Positions 1-7,174 of a DNA stretch of 64,000 bases are shown here, piece after piece. The translations under genes and the position numbers were made by a program. Within the stretch, counting starts at the first letter, position 1. Each line of letters begins with the position of its first letter. The DNA is taken from positions 80,793-144,792 of the forward strand of contig JBMNQH010000005.1 of the NCBI GenBank assembly GCA_050944035.1, read 5' to 3'. This DNA comes from JBMNQH01 sp050944035. GTDB lineage: Bacteria; Bacillota; Clostridia; Oscillospirales; Oscillospiraceae. The notes below the pieces were generated by a model. The model was given only the letters and a program-made list of their open reading frames with translations, searched no databases and was not told the DNA's origin.

Positions 1-952
1 CACCCTTTTTCACGGCATCGTTGAGCATGGCAAGCGCGGCTGTTGTGCCGTGGGTACCGCAGGTTTCCAGACCAATTTCTTCCAAAATCCTGGCAACACT
101 GTCCCCAATGGCCGGAGTGGGAGCAAGAGAGAGATCCACGACGCCAAAGGGGGTACCGAGACGGCGGGAAGCCTCCTGTGCGACGAGCTGGCCCATTCTG
201 GTGATGCGAAACGCAGTCCGTTTGATCTTTTCCGCAACGACGTCGAAGGGCTGACCCTTCACGGATTGCAGAGCGTGATGGACAACACCCGGACCCGAGA
301 CCCCGACATTGATGACGCATTCCGGTTCCCCGATGCCGTGGAACGCACCGGCCATAAAGGGATTGTCCTCCACAGCGTTGGCAAAGACAACAAGCTTTGC
401 ACAGCCCAGCGCACCCTGTTCCGCCGTACAGCCTGCTGTTTGCTTGATGATACGACCCATGAGTGCGACGGCATCCATATTGATACCGGCTTTTGTGGTG
501 GCGACGTTGACGCTGGAGCAGACTTTACTGGTCTGTGCCAGTGCAGAAGGGATGGAGTGAATCAGTCGGGTGTCACCACTGGTAAACCCCTTGTGGACGA
601 GAGCGGAAAACCCACCGATAAAATTCACGCCGCAGGTCTCTGCTGCGCGATCCAGCGCCACCGCAATGGGGGTGAAATCCTGCGCATCACAGGATTCGGC
701 AACCATGGCGATGGGGGTGACAGAAATCCGTTTGTTGACAATGGGAATACCGTACTCGGCTTCGATGGCCTCACCGGTTGCGACAAGATGTTCTGCCAGG
801 TGCGTGATTTTATCATAGATACGGTCGGCACAGGTCTGAATATCCGGATGTGCGCAGTCACGCAGGGAGATTCCCATGGTGATAGTGCGGATATCGAGGT
901 GCTGATGGTCGATCATATCGATGGTTTTCATAATGTCGGAGTGATTCAACAT
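1..952 (-). CDS. PFL family protein (UPF0210/DUF711), cut by window edge
   Basis: The minus-strand reading frame is open from an ATG at 952 to the window edge and gives the first 317 residues; family members are about 450 long, so the C-terminus lies outside. A GAGGTG ribosome binding site sits 7 bases before the ATG. The match to the family rests on conserved stretches such as ITMGISLRDC near residue 24, GGFSALVHKG and SIPSALAQTSKVCSSVNV in the middle, and GINMDAVALMGR. Its biochemical role is unknown. It follows the ACT-domain gene by 11 bases, and this ACT-PFL pairing is common in Firmicutes, suggesting that the ACT protein senses a small molecule for the PFL protein; that is inference. 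Family call is firm, function is not. Confidence 0.88.
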   Translation of the reverse strand, partial: MLNHSDIMKTIDMIDHQHLDIRTITMGISLRDCAHPDIQTCADRIYDKITHLAEHLVATGEAIEAEYGIPIVNKRISVTPIAMVAESCDAQDFTPIAVALDRAAETCGVNFIGGFSALVHKGFTSGDTRLIHSIPSALAQTSKVCSSVNVATTKAGINMDAVALMGRIIKQTAGCTAEQGALGCAKLVVFANAVEDNPFMAGAFHGIGEPECVINVGVSGPGVVHHALQSVKGQPFDVVAEKIKRTAFRITRMGQLVAQEASRRLGTPFGVVDLSLAPTPAIGDSVARILEEIGLETCGTHGTTAALAMLNDAVKKG

Positions 953-963
953 GACAGGTCACC

Positions 964-1233
964 TCAGATTCTGTGCATCGCATGAAAAATATCTTCGCGC
1001 TGAATGCGGATTGCCAGCTCCATGGCAGCGCCCTTTTCTTTCAATGCCTTTTTGATCTCTTCAAACGGTCGGTCAGTTGTCGCTGTGTCTACCAGCATCG
1101 TCATAGTAAAAGTATCCTGCATAATTGTCTGACTGAGATCCAGGATGTTGACGTGCATGGAAGAGAGCAGGCTGCAAACTTCGGCAATGATGCCGACGCG
1201 GTCAGGACCGATGACAGTAACAATGGCTTTCAT
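964..1233 (-). CDS. ACT domain-containing protein (UPF0237)
   Basis: An 89-residue stand-alone ACT domain. It opens with MKAIVTVIGPDRVGIIAEVC, the usual first strand and glycine-rich turn of ACT domains, followed by a second beta-alpha-beta unit. ACT domains normally bind amino acids or related small ligands and act as dimers; this one carries no catalytic domain. A GGAGG site lies about 9 bases before the ATG. It is the first gene of a two-gene unit with the downstream PFL protein and begins about 30 bases after the terminator of the arginine operon, so it needs either its own promoter or readthrough. Ligand unknown. Confidence 0.9.
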   Translation of the reverse strand: MKAIVTVIGPDRVGIIAEVCSLLSSMHVNILDLSQTIMQDTFTMTMLVDTATTDRPFEEIKKALKEKGAAMELAIRIQREDIFHAMHRI

Positions 1234-1263
1234 AGTAAGGAAATACCTCCAATTGAACGATAC

Positions 1264-1298
1264 AAAAGCCGGCAGACCGCTTTGGCATGCCGGCTTTT
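1264..1298 (-). terminator. Intrinsic terminator after argD
   Basis: Perfect 11-base arms (AAAAGCCGGCA and TGCCGGCTTTT) around a 13-base loop, with a short T run on the minus strand. It lies just past the argD stop and ends the arginine operon. Confidence 0.8.
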
Positions 1299-1352
1299 GC
1301 TATACTATGCCGGAACTTTTTATTTTGCCTCCGGCAGGATCAGCTTGTTCTT

Positions 1353-2525
1353 CTATTCTACAATTGCTGCCTTGAGAATGTCAATGGCTTCTTCAAGAAC
1401 AGGGAAAGGAATATTCAGCGGCGGCAGCAAACGGACTTTTTGTTTTGCAGTCAGTACCAGCAAACCGTGTTCCAGACACGCCATTACGATCTCTTTTGCC
1501 GGTTTCTCACATTCGATGCCGAGCATAAGACCAAGACCACTGACGCTTTTTACACCGGGGGCGTTGCTGAGCTGATCGATGATATACTGGGATTTCTTTG
1601 CGATTTCCTCCATCATCGTGTCATCCAGCCGTTGCAAAATGCTCAAACCGCCAGCACAGGCAACCGGATTGCCGCCGAAGGTAGAACCATGGCTTCCGGG
1701 CGTCAGAACGTCACAGACAGCTTCTCCGAGAACGCAGGCCCCGATGGGCAGACCGCCGCCCAAGCCCTTTGCCGTAGTAAAAATGTCCGGTGTGAAGCCG
1801 TAGTGCATGTAGGCGTAAAGCTTGCCGGTACGGCCGTTGCCGGTCTGTACTTCGTCGACGATGACCAACAGATCCTTTTCCTTTGCGATGGCCAGAATGC
1901 CGTCGACAAATGCCTGACTGAGTACATGGATACCACCCTCGCCCTGTACCATCTCAATCATAATGGCACAGCACGCATACTGTTCTGCCAGACGTCTCAC
2001 ATCTTCGATATCATCCGGGGCTGCATGGACAAAACCCGGTGTAAAGGGTCCAAATTCAGTGTGGAAACAGTCCTGTCCGGTGGCGGACAATGTGGTGACA
2101 GTTCGGCCGTGGAAACTGTCCTTCAGTGTGATAATGGTGCTGTGACTTTCATCGCCATATTTCTGAAATGCCCAGCGGCGCGCTGTTTTTATCGCACATT
2201 CATTGGCTTCTGCACCGGAATTGCCATAACAGACACGCTTCATGCCGGTTTTTTCACAAATCAGCCTGGCGAGCTCGGCACAGGGGCCGGTGTAGTACAA
2301 GTTAGAGGCGTGCTGTAACGTGCCAAGTTGCGCAGTGACGGTTGCTGTCCATACGTCGTCGGCGTAGCCAAAGGCATTGACACCGATACCGGTACCAAGA
2401 TCGATGTACCGTTTGCCGGTTTCATCAAAGGCCTCTGCGCCCTTGCCGCGAACCAGCGCAACAGGGAACCGGCCATAGGTATGTGCGACGTAAGAGTTGT
2501 CAATTTCCTTGATCGTATATGCCAT
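1353..2525 (-). CDS. argD: Acetylornithine aminotransferase
   Basis: Class III PLP-dependent aminotransferase of 390 residues, the usual ArgD length. It converts N-acetylglutamate semialdehyde and glutamate to N-acetylornithine in the cytoplasm. Visible family features are the phosphate-binding GNSGAEANE at 101-109, the PLP-ring aspartate in VIVDEVQTG (D224) and the Schiff-base lysine in TAKGLGGGLP (K253). The ATG follows argB by two bases, so it is probably translationally coupled. It is the last gene of the argG-argC-argJ-argB-argD operon and is followed by a terminator. Related class III enzymes (ornithine or succinylornithine aminotransferases) look similar, but the operon settles the assignment. 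Confidence 0.95.
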   Translation of the reverse strand: MAYTIKEIDNSYVAHTYGRFPVALVRGKGAEAFDETGKRYIDLGTGIGVNAFGYADDVWTATVTAQLGTLQHASNLYYTGPCAELARLICEKTGMKRVCYGNSGAEANECAIKTARRWAFQKYGDESHSTIITLKDSFHGRTVTTLSATGQDCFHTEFGPFTPGFVHAAPDDIEDVRRLAEQYACCAIMIEMVQGEGGIHVLSQAFVDGILAIAKEKDLLVIVDEVQTGNGRTGKLYAYMHYGFTPDIFTTAKGLGGGLPIGACVLGEAVCDVLTPGSHGSTFGGNPVACAGGLSILQRLDDTMMEEIAKKSQYIIDQLSNAPGVKSVSGLGLMLGIECEKPAKEIVMACLEHGLLVLTAKQKVRLLPPLNIPFPVLEEAIDILKAAIVE

Positions 2526-2527
2526 AA

Positions 2528-3385
2528 TCAGTCTCCTATAAACATGGTGCCAAGACCCTCGTTGGTCAGAATCTCGATCAGGATGGAATGCATAACTCTG
2601 CCGTCGATGATAAAGACCTTGCGGACACCGTCGCTGAGTGCGTCAATGCAGCACTGGACCTTGGGAATCATGCCGCCGGAAATTGTACCGTCGCGGATCA
2701 GTGCAGGAGCTTCGCTGGTGCGAATCCGGGAGATCAAGGTACTGGGATCGTCTTTGTCGCGCAGAATACCAGCGATGTCGGTCATGGAAATCAGACTTTC
2801 TGCGTGGAGCTGGCCGGCAATTTTTGCCGCTGCGGTATCTGCGTTGATGTTGTAGGCGTTGCCGTAGCGGTCACAGCCGACTGTGGAAATAACGGGAATA
2901 TAGCCATTGTCCAGCAGATCGATGATGGGCTGGACGTTGACGCTGGTGATTTCCCCAACATAGCCAAGGCGTTCATCGAGCTGGCGTGCTTCAATCAGGT
3001 TTCCATCCATACCGGACAGACCGATGGCCTTGCCGCCGATGGACTGGATCAGGTTAACAAGACCCTTATTGACCTTGCCGGCCAGTACCATCTGCACGAT
3101 TTCCGCGGTTTCTGCGTCGGTAACACGCAGACCGTCAACAAACTGGGTCTCCTTCCCAACGCGCTTGAGCATATCGGTAATTTCCGGGCCGCCGCCGTGG
3201 ACCAGAACGACCTTGATGCCGATCAGAGAGAGCAAAACAATGTCACCCATGACTGCATTTTTTAATTCATCGTTAATCATAGCATTGCCGCCGTATTTGA
3301 TAACGATAATTTTGTTGTTGTATTTTTGAATATAGGGAAGTGCCTGAATCAGGACTTCACTTCTCAACTTGTTGTCCAATTCCAT
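2528..3385 (-). CDS. argB: Acetylglutamate kinase
   Basis: Amino acid kinase family enzyme, 285 residues from the chosen ATG at 3385. It phosphorylates N-acetylglutamate, the step usually inhibited by arginine. IKYGGNAM (Lys30) and VHGGGPEI near residue 63 form the nucleotide and substrate sites, and NADTAAAKIA near 180 is the ATP-side motif. A longer frame opens at 3418, but a GGAGGC site 8 bases before 3385 and the usual family N-terminus favour the shorter protein. An N-terminal helix of about 20 residues precedes the kinase fold, as in arginine-sensitive hexameric enzymes. A large palindrome lies between this gene and argJ and partly overlaps the longer frame. Confidence 0.95.
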   Translation of the reverse strand: MELDNKLRSEVLIQALPYIQKYNNKIIVIKYGGNAMINDELKNAVMGDIVLLSLIGIKVVLVHGGGPEITDMLKRVGKETQFVDGLRVTDAETAEIVQMVLAGKVNKGLVNLIQSIGGKAIGLSGMDGNLIEARQLDERLGYVGEITSVNVQPIIDLLDNGYIPVISTVGCDRYGNAYNINADTAAAKIAGQLHAESLISMTDIAGILRDKDDPSTLISRIRTSEAPALIRDGTISGGMIPKVQCCIDALSDGVRKVFIIDGRVMHSILIEILTNEGLGTMFIGD

Positions 3386-3405
3386 GGATTGCCTCCTATA
3401 AAACA

Positions 3406-3437
3406 ATCCAAAAAGCACAAATTTGTGCTTTTTGGAT
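3406..3437 (-). repeat. Perfect 32-bp palindrome between argJ and argB
   Basis: The left arm ATCCAAAAAGCACAAA is followed without spacer by its exact reverse complement. It sits 35 bases past the argJ stop and 20 bases before the argB start. The hairpin would end in a T-rich stretch in the transcript, so it may act as a partial terminator or a processing site inside the operon. Confidence 0.75.
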
Positions 3438-3471
3438 GAATCGTATTTCGATTATTCTGGAATACAAAGAA

Positions 3472-4686
3472 TCAGGTGCGATAATCTCCATTGATCTTAA
3501 CATAATCATAGGTGAGATCGCAGCCCCAGGCGGTTGCCTCAACGTTGCCGCTGTGCAGGTCTACCAGGATTTCCACTTCGCTCTGCTGTAAAATTTGCAG
3601 CGCCAGTTCTTCCGAGAAATCCACACCGGCACCGTTCCGGCAAACTGCAATTGTTCCGACGTTGGAGCGGAAATCTACGTCGATGCGGTTGACATCTACA
3701 TCTGCACCGCTGTAACCGACCGCGCACAGCACTCTGCCCCAGTTGGCATCCGAGCCGAACATGGCGGCCTTGACGAGGGAAGAGCAGATAACGGACTTGG
3801 AAACCGTGACAGCAGTTGCTTTTTCTGCGGCGCCGGTTACGATGCAGGTGAGCAGCTTGGAAGCGCCCTCTCCGTCTCCTGCGATCTTACGACAAAGATC
3901 GGTGGTGACAGCATGCAACGCTGCACAGAAACTATCGAACGCTTCGCCTTCGTCCGTAATTTCCGCATTGTTTGCCATACCGTTTGCCAGCAGCGTAACC
4001 ATATCATTGGTCGAGGTATCACCGTCGATGCTGATCATGTTAAAGGAGTCGCAGACATCAGTAGAGAGTGCCTTTTGCAGCATTGCATGGCTGATTGCAA
4101 CGTCTGTGGTGAGGAAGGAGAGCATGGTCGCCATATTGGGATGGATCATGCCGGAACCTTTTGCAATGCCGCCGATGTGGCACTCCACATCGCCCAGCAT
4201 GAAGCGAACGGCCACTTCCTTTTCTACTGTGTCCGTAGTCATAATGGCTTCTTCAGCTGCGGTACTGTTTTCTGTCGAGAGACCGGAGACCAGTGCCGGA
4301 ATGCCATTTTGAATCGGGGTAATGTCCAGTGGCAGACCGATTACACCAGTGGAAGCTACCACAACATCCGAAGCCGGAATGTTCAGTGCATCTGCAAGCA
4401 GTTCACAGGTTTTTTTTGCAACGGCAGGACCATCTGCATTGCAGGTGTTGGCATTGCCGCTATTGCAGATAATGGCTGTGGCATAGCCGTCTGCAACGTG
4501 TTCTTTGGTCACAAGAAGCGGCGCGCCTTTGACCAGATTGGTGGTATAGGTAGCCGCACAGACTGCCCGCTTCTCGCTGACAATCAGTGCCAAATCCCGT
4601 TTGGATTTATTTTTACGGATGCCACAGTGGATGCCGTTGGCCTGAAAACCAGCCGGTGCACAGACACCGCCGTCAATAAACATCAT
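3472..4686 (-). CDS. argJ: Bifunctional ornithine acetyltransferase / N-acetylglutamate synthase
   Basis: ArgJ family, 404 residues, the normal size. It moves the acetyl group from N-acetylornithine to glutamate, closing the acetyl cycle; many members also use acetyl-CoA. The self-cleavage site that creates alpha and beta chains is visible as NMATMLSFLTTD, with the nucleophile Thr187. IHPNMATML and the oxyanion region STGVIGLPL near 112 match the family. The ATG at 4686 lies 8 bases after GGAGG; a second ATG directly follows. It starts 12 bases after argC. Whether it is mono- or bifunctional cannot be read from sequence alone, but no separate argA or argE is visible in this operon. Confidence 0.95.
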   Translation of the reverse strand: MMFIDGGVCAPAGFQANGIHCGIRKNKSKRDLALIVSEKRAVCAATYTTNLVKGAPLLVTKEHVADGYATAIICNSGNANTCNADGPAVAKKTCELLADALNIPASDVVVASTGVIGLPLDITPIQNGIPALVSGLSTENSTAAEEAIMTTDTVEKEVAVRFMLGDVECHIGGIAKGSGMIHPNMATMLSFLTTDVAISHAMLQKALSTDVCDSFNMISIDGDTSTNDMVTLLANGMANNAEITDEGEAFDSFCAALHAVTTDLCRKIAGDGEGASKLLTCIVTGAAEKATAVTVSKSVICSSLVKAAMFGSDANWGRVLCAVGYSGADVDVNRIDVDFRSNVGTIAVCRNGAGVDFSEELALQILQQSEVEILVDLHSGNVEATAWGCDLTYDYVKINGDYRT

Positions 4687-4698
4687 GGTTGGTTCCTC

Positions 4699-5634
4699 CT
4701 AGAGAACAAGACCGTAATCGGGCGTGTTCCCGATCATAATGTCCATGCACTCCATAGCGGCGCCGGAAGCACCTTTGCCCAGGTTATCAAACCGGGCGAG
4801 TAACAGGACACGGTCCTCGTTTCCTTCTACAAAAATCTTCATGGAATCCCTTTTCAGCGCGCCGCAGCCAGAAATGAAACCGTTTTCGCCGATTTCCTCA
4901 CAGAAGCTGACGACGGGACCACGATAAAGATTCCGATATACCGCTTTGATCTCCTCAATTCCTGCGCCATGTAGCAGGTTTTTGGTGAATACCGGAACGG
5001 TTACCACCATACCGCTGTAAAAATCGGAGACGATGGGGCAGAAAATGGGGGGCTGAGCCAGCCCGGGAATATACTGCATCTCTTTCAGATGTTTGTGCTG
5101 CTGGGTCAGACCGTACTGTCTTGGAGCATCCAGCAGAGGATCGCGGTTTGCATTCTCATACTGTGCAATCATCTTTTTGCCACCGCCGCTGTACCCTGTG
5201 ATGGAATGACAGGCGATGTCGATGTCAGCAGGCAGAATGCCAGCCTTTAGGAGAGGATATACAAGAGCAACAAAACCGCCGGCGTGACAACCGGGCACTG
5301 CAACGCGCTTGGAGTTGCGCACTGCCTCAAAATGTTCCGGTGAAAGCTCGGGAAAGCCATAAGCCCAGCCCGGCTCTGTCCTGTGGGCGGTCGATGCGTC
5401 GATCAATTTTACATTGGGATTTTCCACCATGGAAACAGCTTCTCTTGCTGCTGCGTCTGGAAGGCAGAGAAATGCGATATCGCAATTGTTCAGCGCTTCT
5501 TTCCGTTTTGCGAGATCCTTCCGATCCTGTTCCGGCAGGACGACAAGTGAAATGTCGTCCCGTGCGGAAAGACGGTCATAGATCCGAAGTCCGGTGGTCC
5601 CTTCTCTTCCGTCTATAAAAACCTGATGTGTCAT
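4699..5634 (-). CDS. argC: N-acetyl-gamma-glutamyl-phosphate reductase (type 2)
   Basis: NADPH-dependent reductase making N-acetylglutamate semialdehyde. At 311 residues it belongs to the shorter type 2 group rather than the 345-residue type 1 group common in Bacillus. The N-terminal nucleotide-binding turn is GREGTTGLRIYD at 9-20. The catalytic cysteine is C116 in VPGCHAGG, and the conserved HSITGYSGGG stretch follows near residue 160. It lies 16 bases after argG and 12 bases before argJ in the operon. The type 2 assignment rests on length and on the GREGTTG start. Confidence 0.94.
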   Translation of the reverse strand: MTHQVFIDGREGTTGLRIYDRLSARDDISLVVLPEQDRKDLAKRKEALNNCDIAFLCLPDAAAREAVSMVENPNVKLIDASTAHRTEPGWAYGFPELSPEHFEAVRNSKRVAVPGCHAGGFVALVYPLLKAGILPADIDIACHSITGYSGGGKKMIAQYENANRDPLLDAPRQYGLTQQHKHLKEMQYIPGLAQPPIFCPIVSDFYSGMVVTVPVFTKNLLHGAGIEEIKAVYRNLYRGPVVSFCEEIGENGFISGCGALKRDSMKIFVEGNEDRVLLLARFDNLGKGASGAAMECMDIMIGNTPDYGLVL

Positions 5635-5650
5635 AAGTTTGATTCAATCC

Positions 5651-6874
5651 TTATTTATTCTTCTGCATCATTTGTGCCTGAACCTTGATAGGCAGACCAA
5701 AGAGGTCGATGAAGCCGCCGGCCTCGGACTGATCGTAAACATCATCTTCGTCGAAGGTTGCGATTTCTTCACTGTACAGTGTGTAGGGAGAAGAAACGCT
5801 GGAAAGGATGATATTGCCTTTGTAGAGCTTCAGGACGACCTTGCCGGTTACGGTTTCCTGGGTTTTGTCCACGAAAGCGGAAAGTGCTTCGCGCAGCGGG
5901 GTGAACCACTGGCCGTTGTAAACCAGATCGGCAAAGGTGATGGCAAGCTCTCTCTTTTTGTGCATGGTGAGCTTGTCCAGGCAGATGGTTTCGAGCATTT
6001 CGTGTGCCTTGTAGAGAATGGTGCCGCCCGGAGTCTCATAAACGCCACGGCTCTTCATACCGACGAGACGGTTTTCTACAACGTCATAGATGCCGATGCC
6101 GTTTGCACCGCCCAGTGCGTTCAGCTTGCGGACGATGTCGGAGCCCTTCATTGCAACGCCGTCAACAGAAACAGGTGTACCCTGTACGAAATCGATGGTG
6201 ACATAGGTCGGAGCATCCGGTGCGTCGATGGGGGAAACGCCGAGTTCCAGGAAGCCTTCCTTTTCATAGGTGGGCTCGTTTTCGGGGTTTTCCAGATCCA
6301 GACCTTCGTGGCTCAGATGCCAGATGTTTTTATCCTTGGAGTAGTTGGTTTCCCGGTTGATGCGGAGAGGAATGTTGTGTGCTTCTGCATATTCAATTTC
6401 CTGCTCACGGGACTTGATATCCCACTCACGCCAGGGAGCGATGATGGCGAGGTCAGGAGCAAATGCCTTGATGGCCAGTTCAAAACGAACCTGATCGTTG
6501 CCCTTACCGGTGCAGCCATGACAGATGGCGTCAGCGCCTTCCTGCAATGCGATTTCGCAGATGTGCTTTGCAATGACGGGACGTGCAAATGCAGTACCGA
6601 GCAGATAGCCTTCATAATCCGCGCCAGCCTTCATAGTGGGGAATACATAATCATCGATGAACTCATCTACGAGATCAAGAATGTAAAGTTTAGAAGCGCC
6701 GGTCTTGATGGCCTTTTCTTCCAGACCATCGAGTTCTGCACCCTGACCAACGTCAGCGGATACGGCGATGACTTCACAATTATTGTAGTTTTCCTTGAGC
6801 CAGGGAATGATAATGGATGTATCCAGACCGCCGGAATAGGCGAGAACGACTTTTTTAATATCCTGTTTATTCAT
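5651..6874 (-). CDS. argG: Argininosuccinate synthase
   Basis: 407-residue ATP-dependent ligase joining citrulline and aspartate to argininosuccinate. The PP-loop AYSGGLDTS is at 11-19, and later family blocks such as GCTGKGNDQVRFE and REWDIKSREQE are present. It is the first gene of the operon, with TGGAGG 10 bases before the ATG and a promoter-operator upstream at 6909-6943. Its position before argC-argJ-argB-argD is unusual compared with the argG-argH pairing of many bacteria: neither argH nor argF is in the window, so ornithine-to-arginine conversion is split between loci. Confidence 0.96.
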   Translation of the reverse strand: MNKQDIKKVVLAYSGGLDTSIIIPWLKENYNNCEVIAVSADVGQGAELDGLEEKAIKTGASKLYILDLVDEFIDDYVFPTMKAGADYEGYLLGTAFARPVIAKHICEIALQEGADAICHGCTGKGNDQVRFELAIKAFAPDLAIIAPWREWDIKSREQEIEYAEAHNIPLRINRETNYSKDKNIWHLSHEGLDLENPENEPTYEKEGFLELGVSPIDAPDAPTYVTIDFVQGTPVSVDGVAMKGSDIVRKLNALGGANGIGIYDVVENRLVGMKSRGVYETPGGTILYKAHEMLETICLDKLTMHKKRELAITFADLVYNGQWFTPLREALSAFVDKTQETVTGKVVLKLYKGNIILSSVSSPYTLYSEEIATFDEDDVYDQSEAGGFIDLFGLPIKVQAQMMQKNK

Positions 6875-6908
6875 TGAAGAGAACCTCCATTTAATTATTC
6901 AAATTATA

Positions 6909-6922
6909 TGCATAATTATGCA
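6909..6922 (-). promoter_or_regulatory. Putative ArgR/AhrC operator (ARG box)
   Basis: A 14-bp perfect palindrome, TGCATAATTATGCA, of the ARG-box type. It overlaps the -10 element of the argG promoter, so arginine-bound repressor would block polymerase directly. No argR gene is in the window. Confidence 0.65.
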
Positions 6923-6943
6923 ACTATATATTCAAAAAGTCAA
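6915..6943 (-). promoter_or_regulatory. Sigma-A promoter of the arginine operon
   Basis: Minus-strand -35 TTGACT (6943-6938), 17-base spacer, -10 CATAAT (6920-6915). Transcription would start about 30 bases before the argG ATG. Confidence 0.7.
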
Positions 6944-7042
6944 GCAGTTTTCGGAAGAAATTTTTCTGATTTTGTTGATTTGGAACATAACCATAAAAGG
7001 AATCTGCCAAAACCCGGATCTTCTTGTGAATATTGATGGTCG

Positions 7043-7066
7043 TATATTCATAATCAGATGAATATA
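7043..7066. promoter_or_regulatory. AT-rich inverted repeat upstream of argG
   Basis: Nine-base arms TATATTCAT and ATGAATATA separated by six bases, about 100 bp upstream of the argG -35. The half-sites resemble ARG-box halves, though their orientation is reversed; it could be an auxiliary repressor site. Confidence 0.4.
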
Positions 7067-7100
7067 TACAAAGTACATGAATAGAACGAATTCCGGATAA

Positions 7101-7139
7101 AAAATACAGTGGATGAGAGCAACTATCTCATCCACTGTA
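7101..7139 (-). terminator. Intrinsic terminator after pnp
   Basis: A perfect 14-base stem (TACAGTGGATGAGA and its complement) with a 7-base loop, followed on the minus strand by TTTTTT. Confidence 0.9.
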
Positions 7140-7174
7140 GCGGATTGTATTCGAAGAGGGATGGGCAGAGGAGA

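Larger units (their letters stand above)
6875..7174. other. Intergenic region argG/pnp
   Basis: 300 bases holding the argG promoter and operator (6909-6943), a further AT-rich inverted repeat (7043-7066), several loose TGAAT/ATTCA half-sites, and the pnp terminator (7101-7139). I see no gene here. Confidence 0.8.

Noticed and set aside
50..985. 311-residue plus-strand frame at the left edge
   Set aside because: It is opposite the PFL gene, whose minus-strand translation matches the family throughout.
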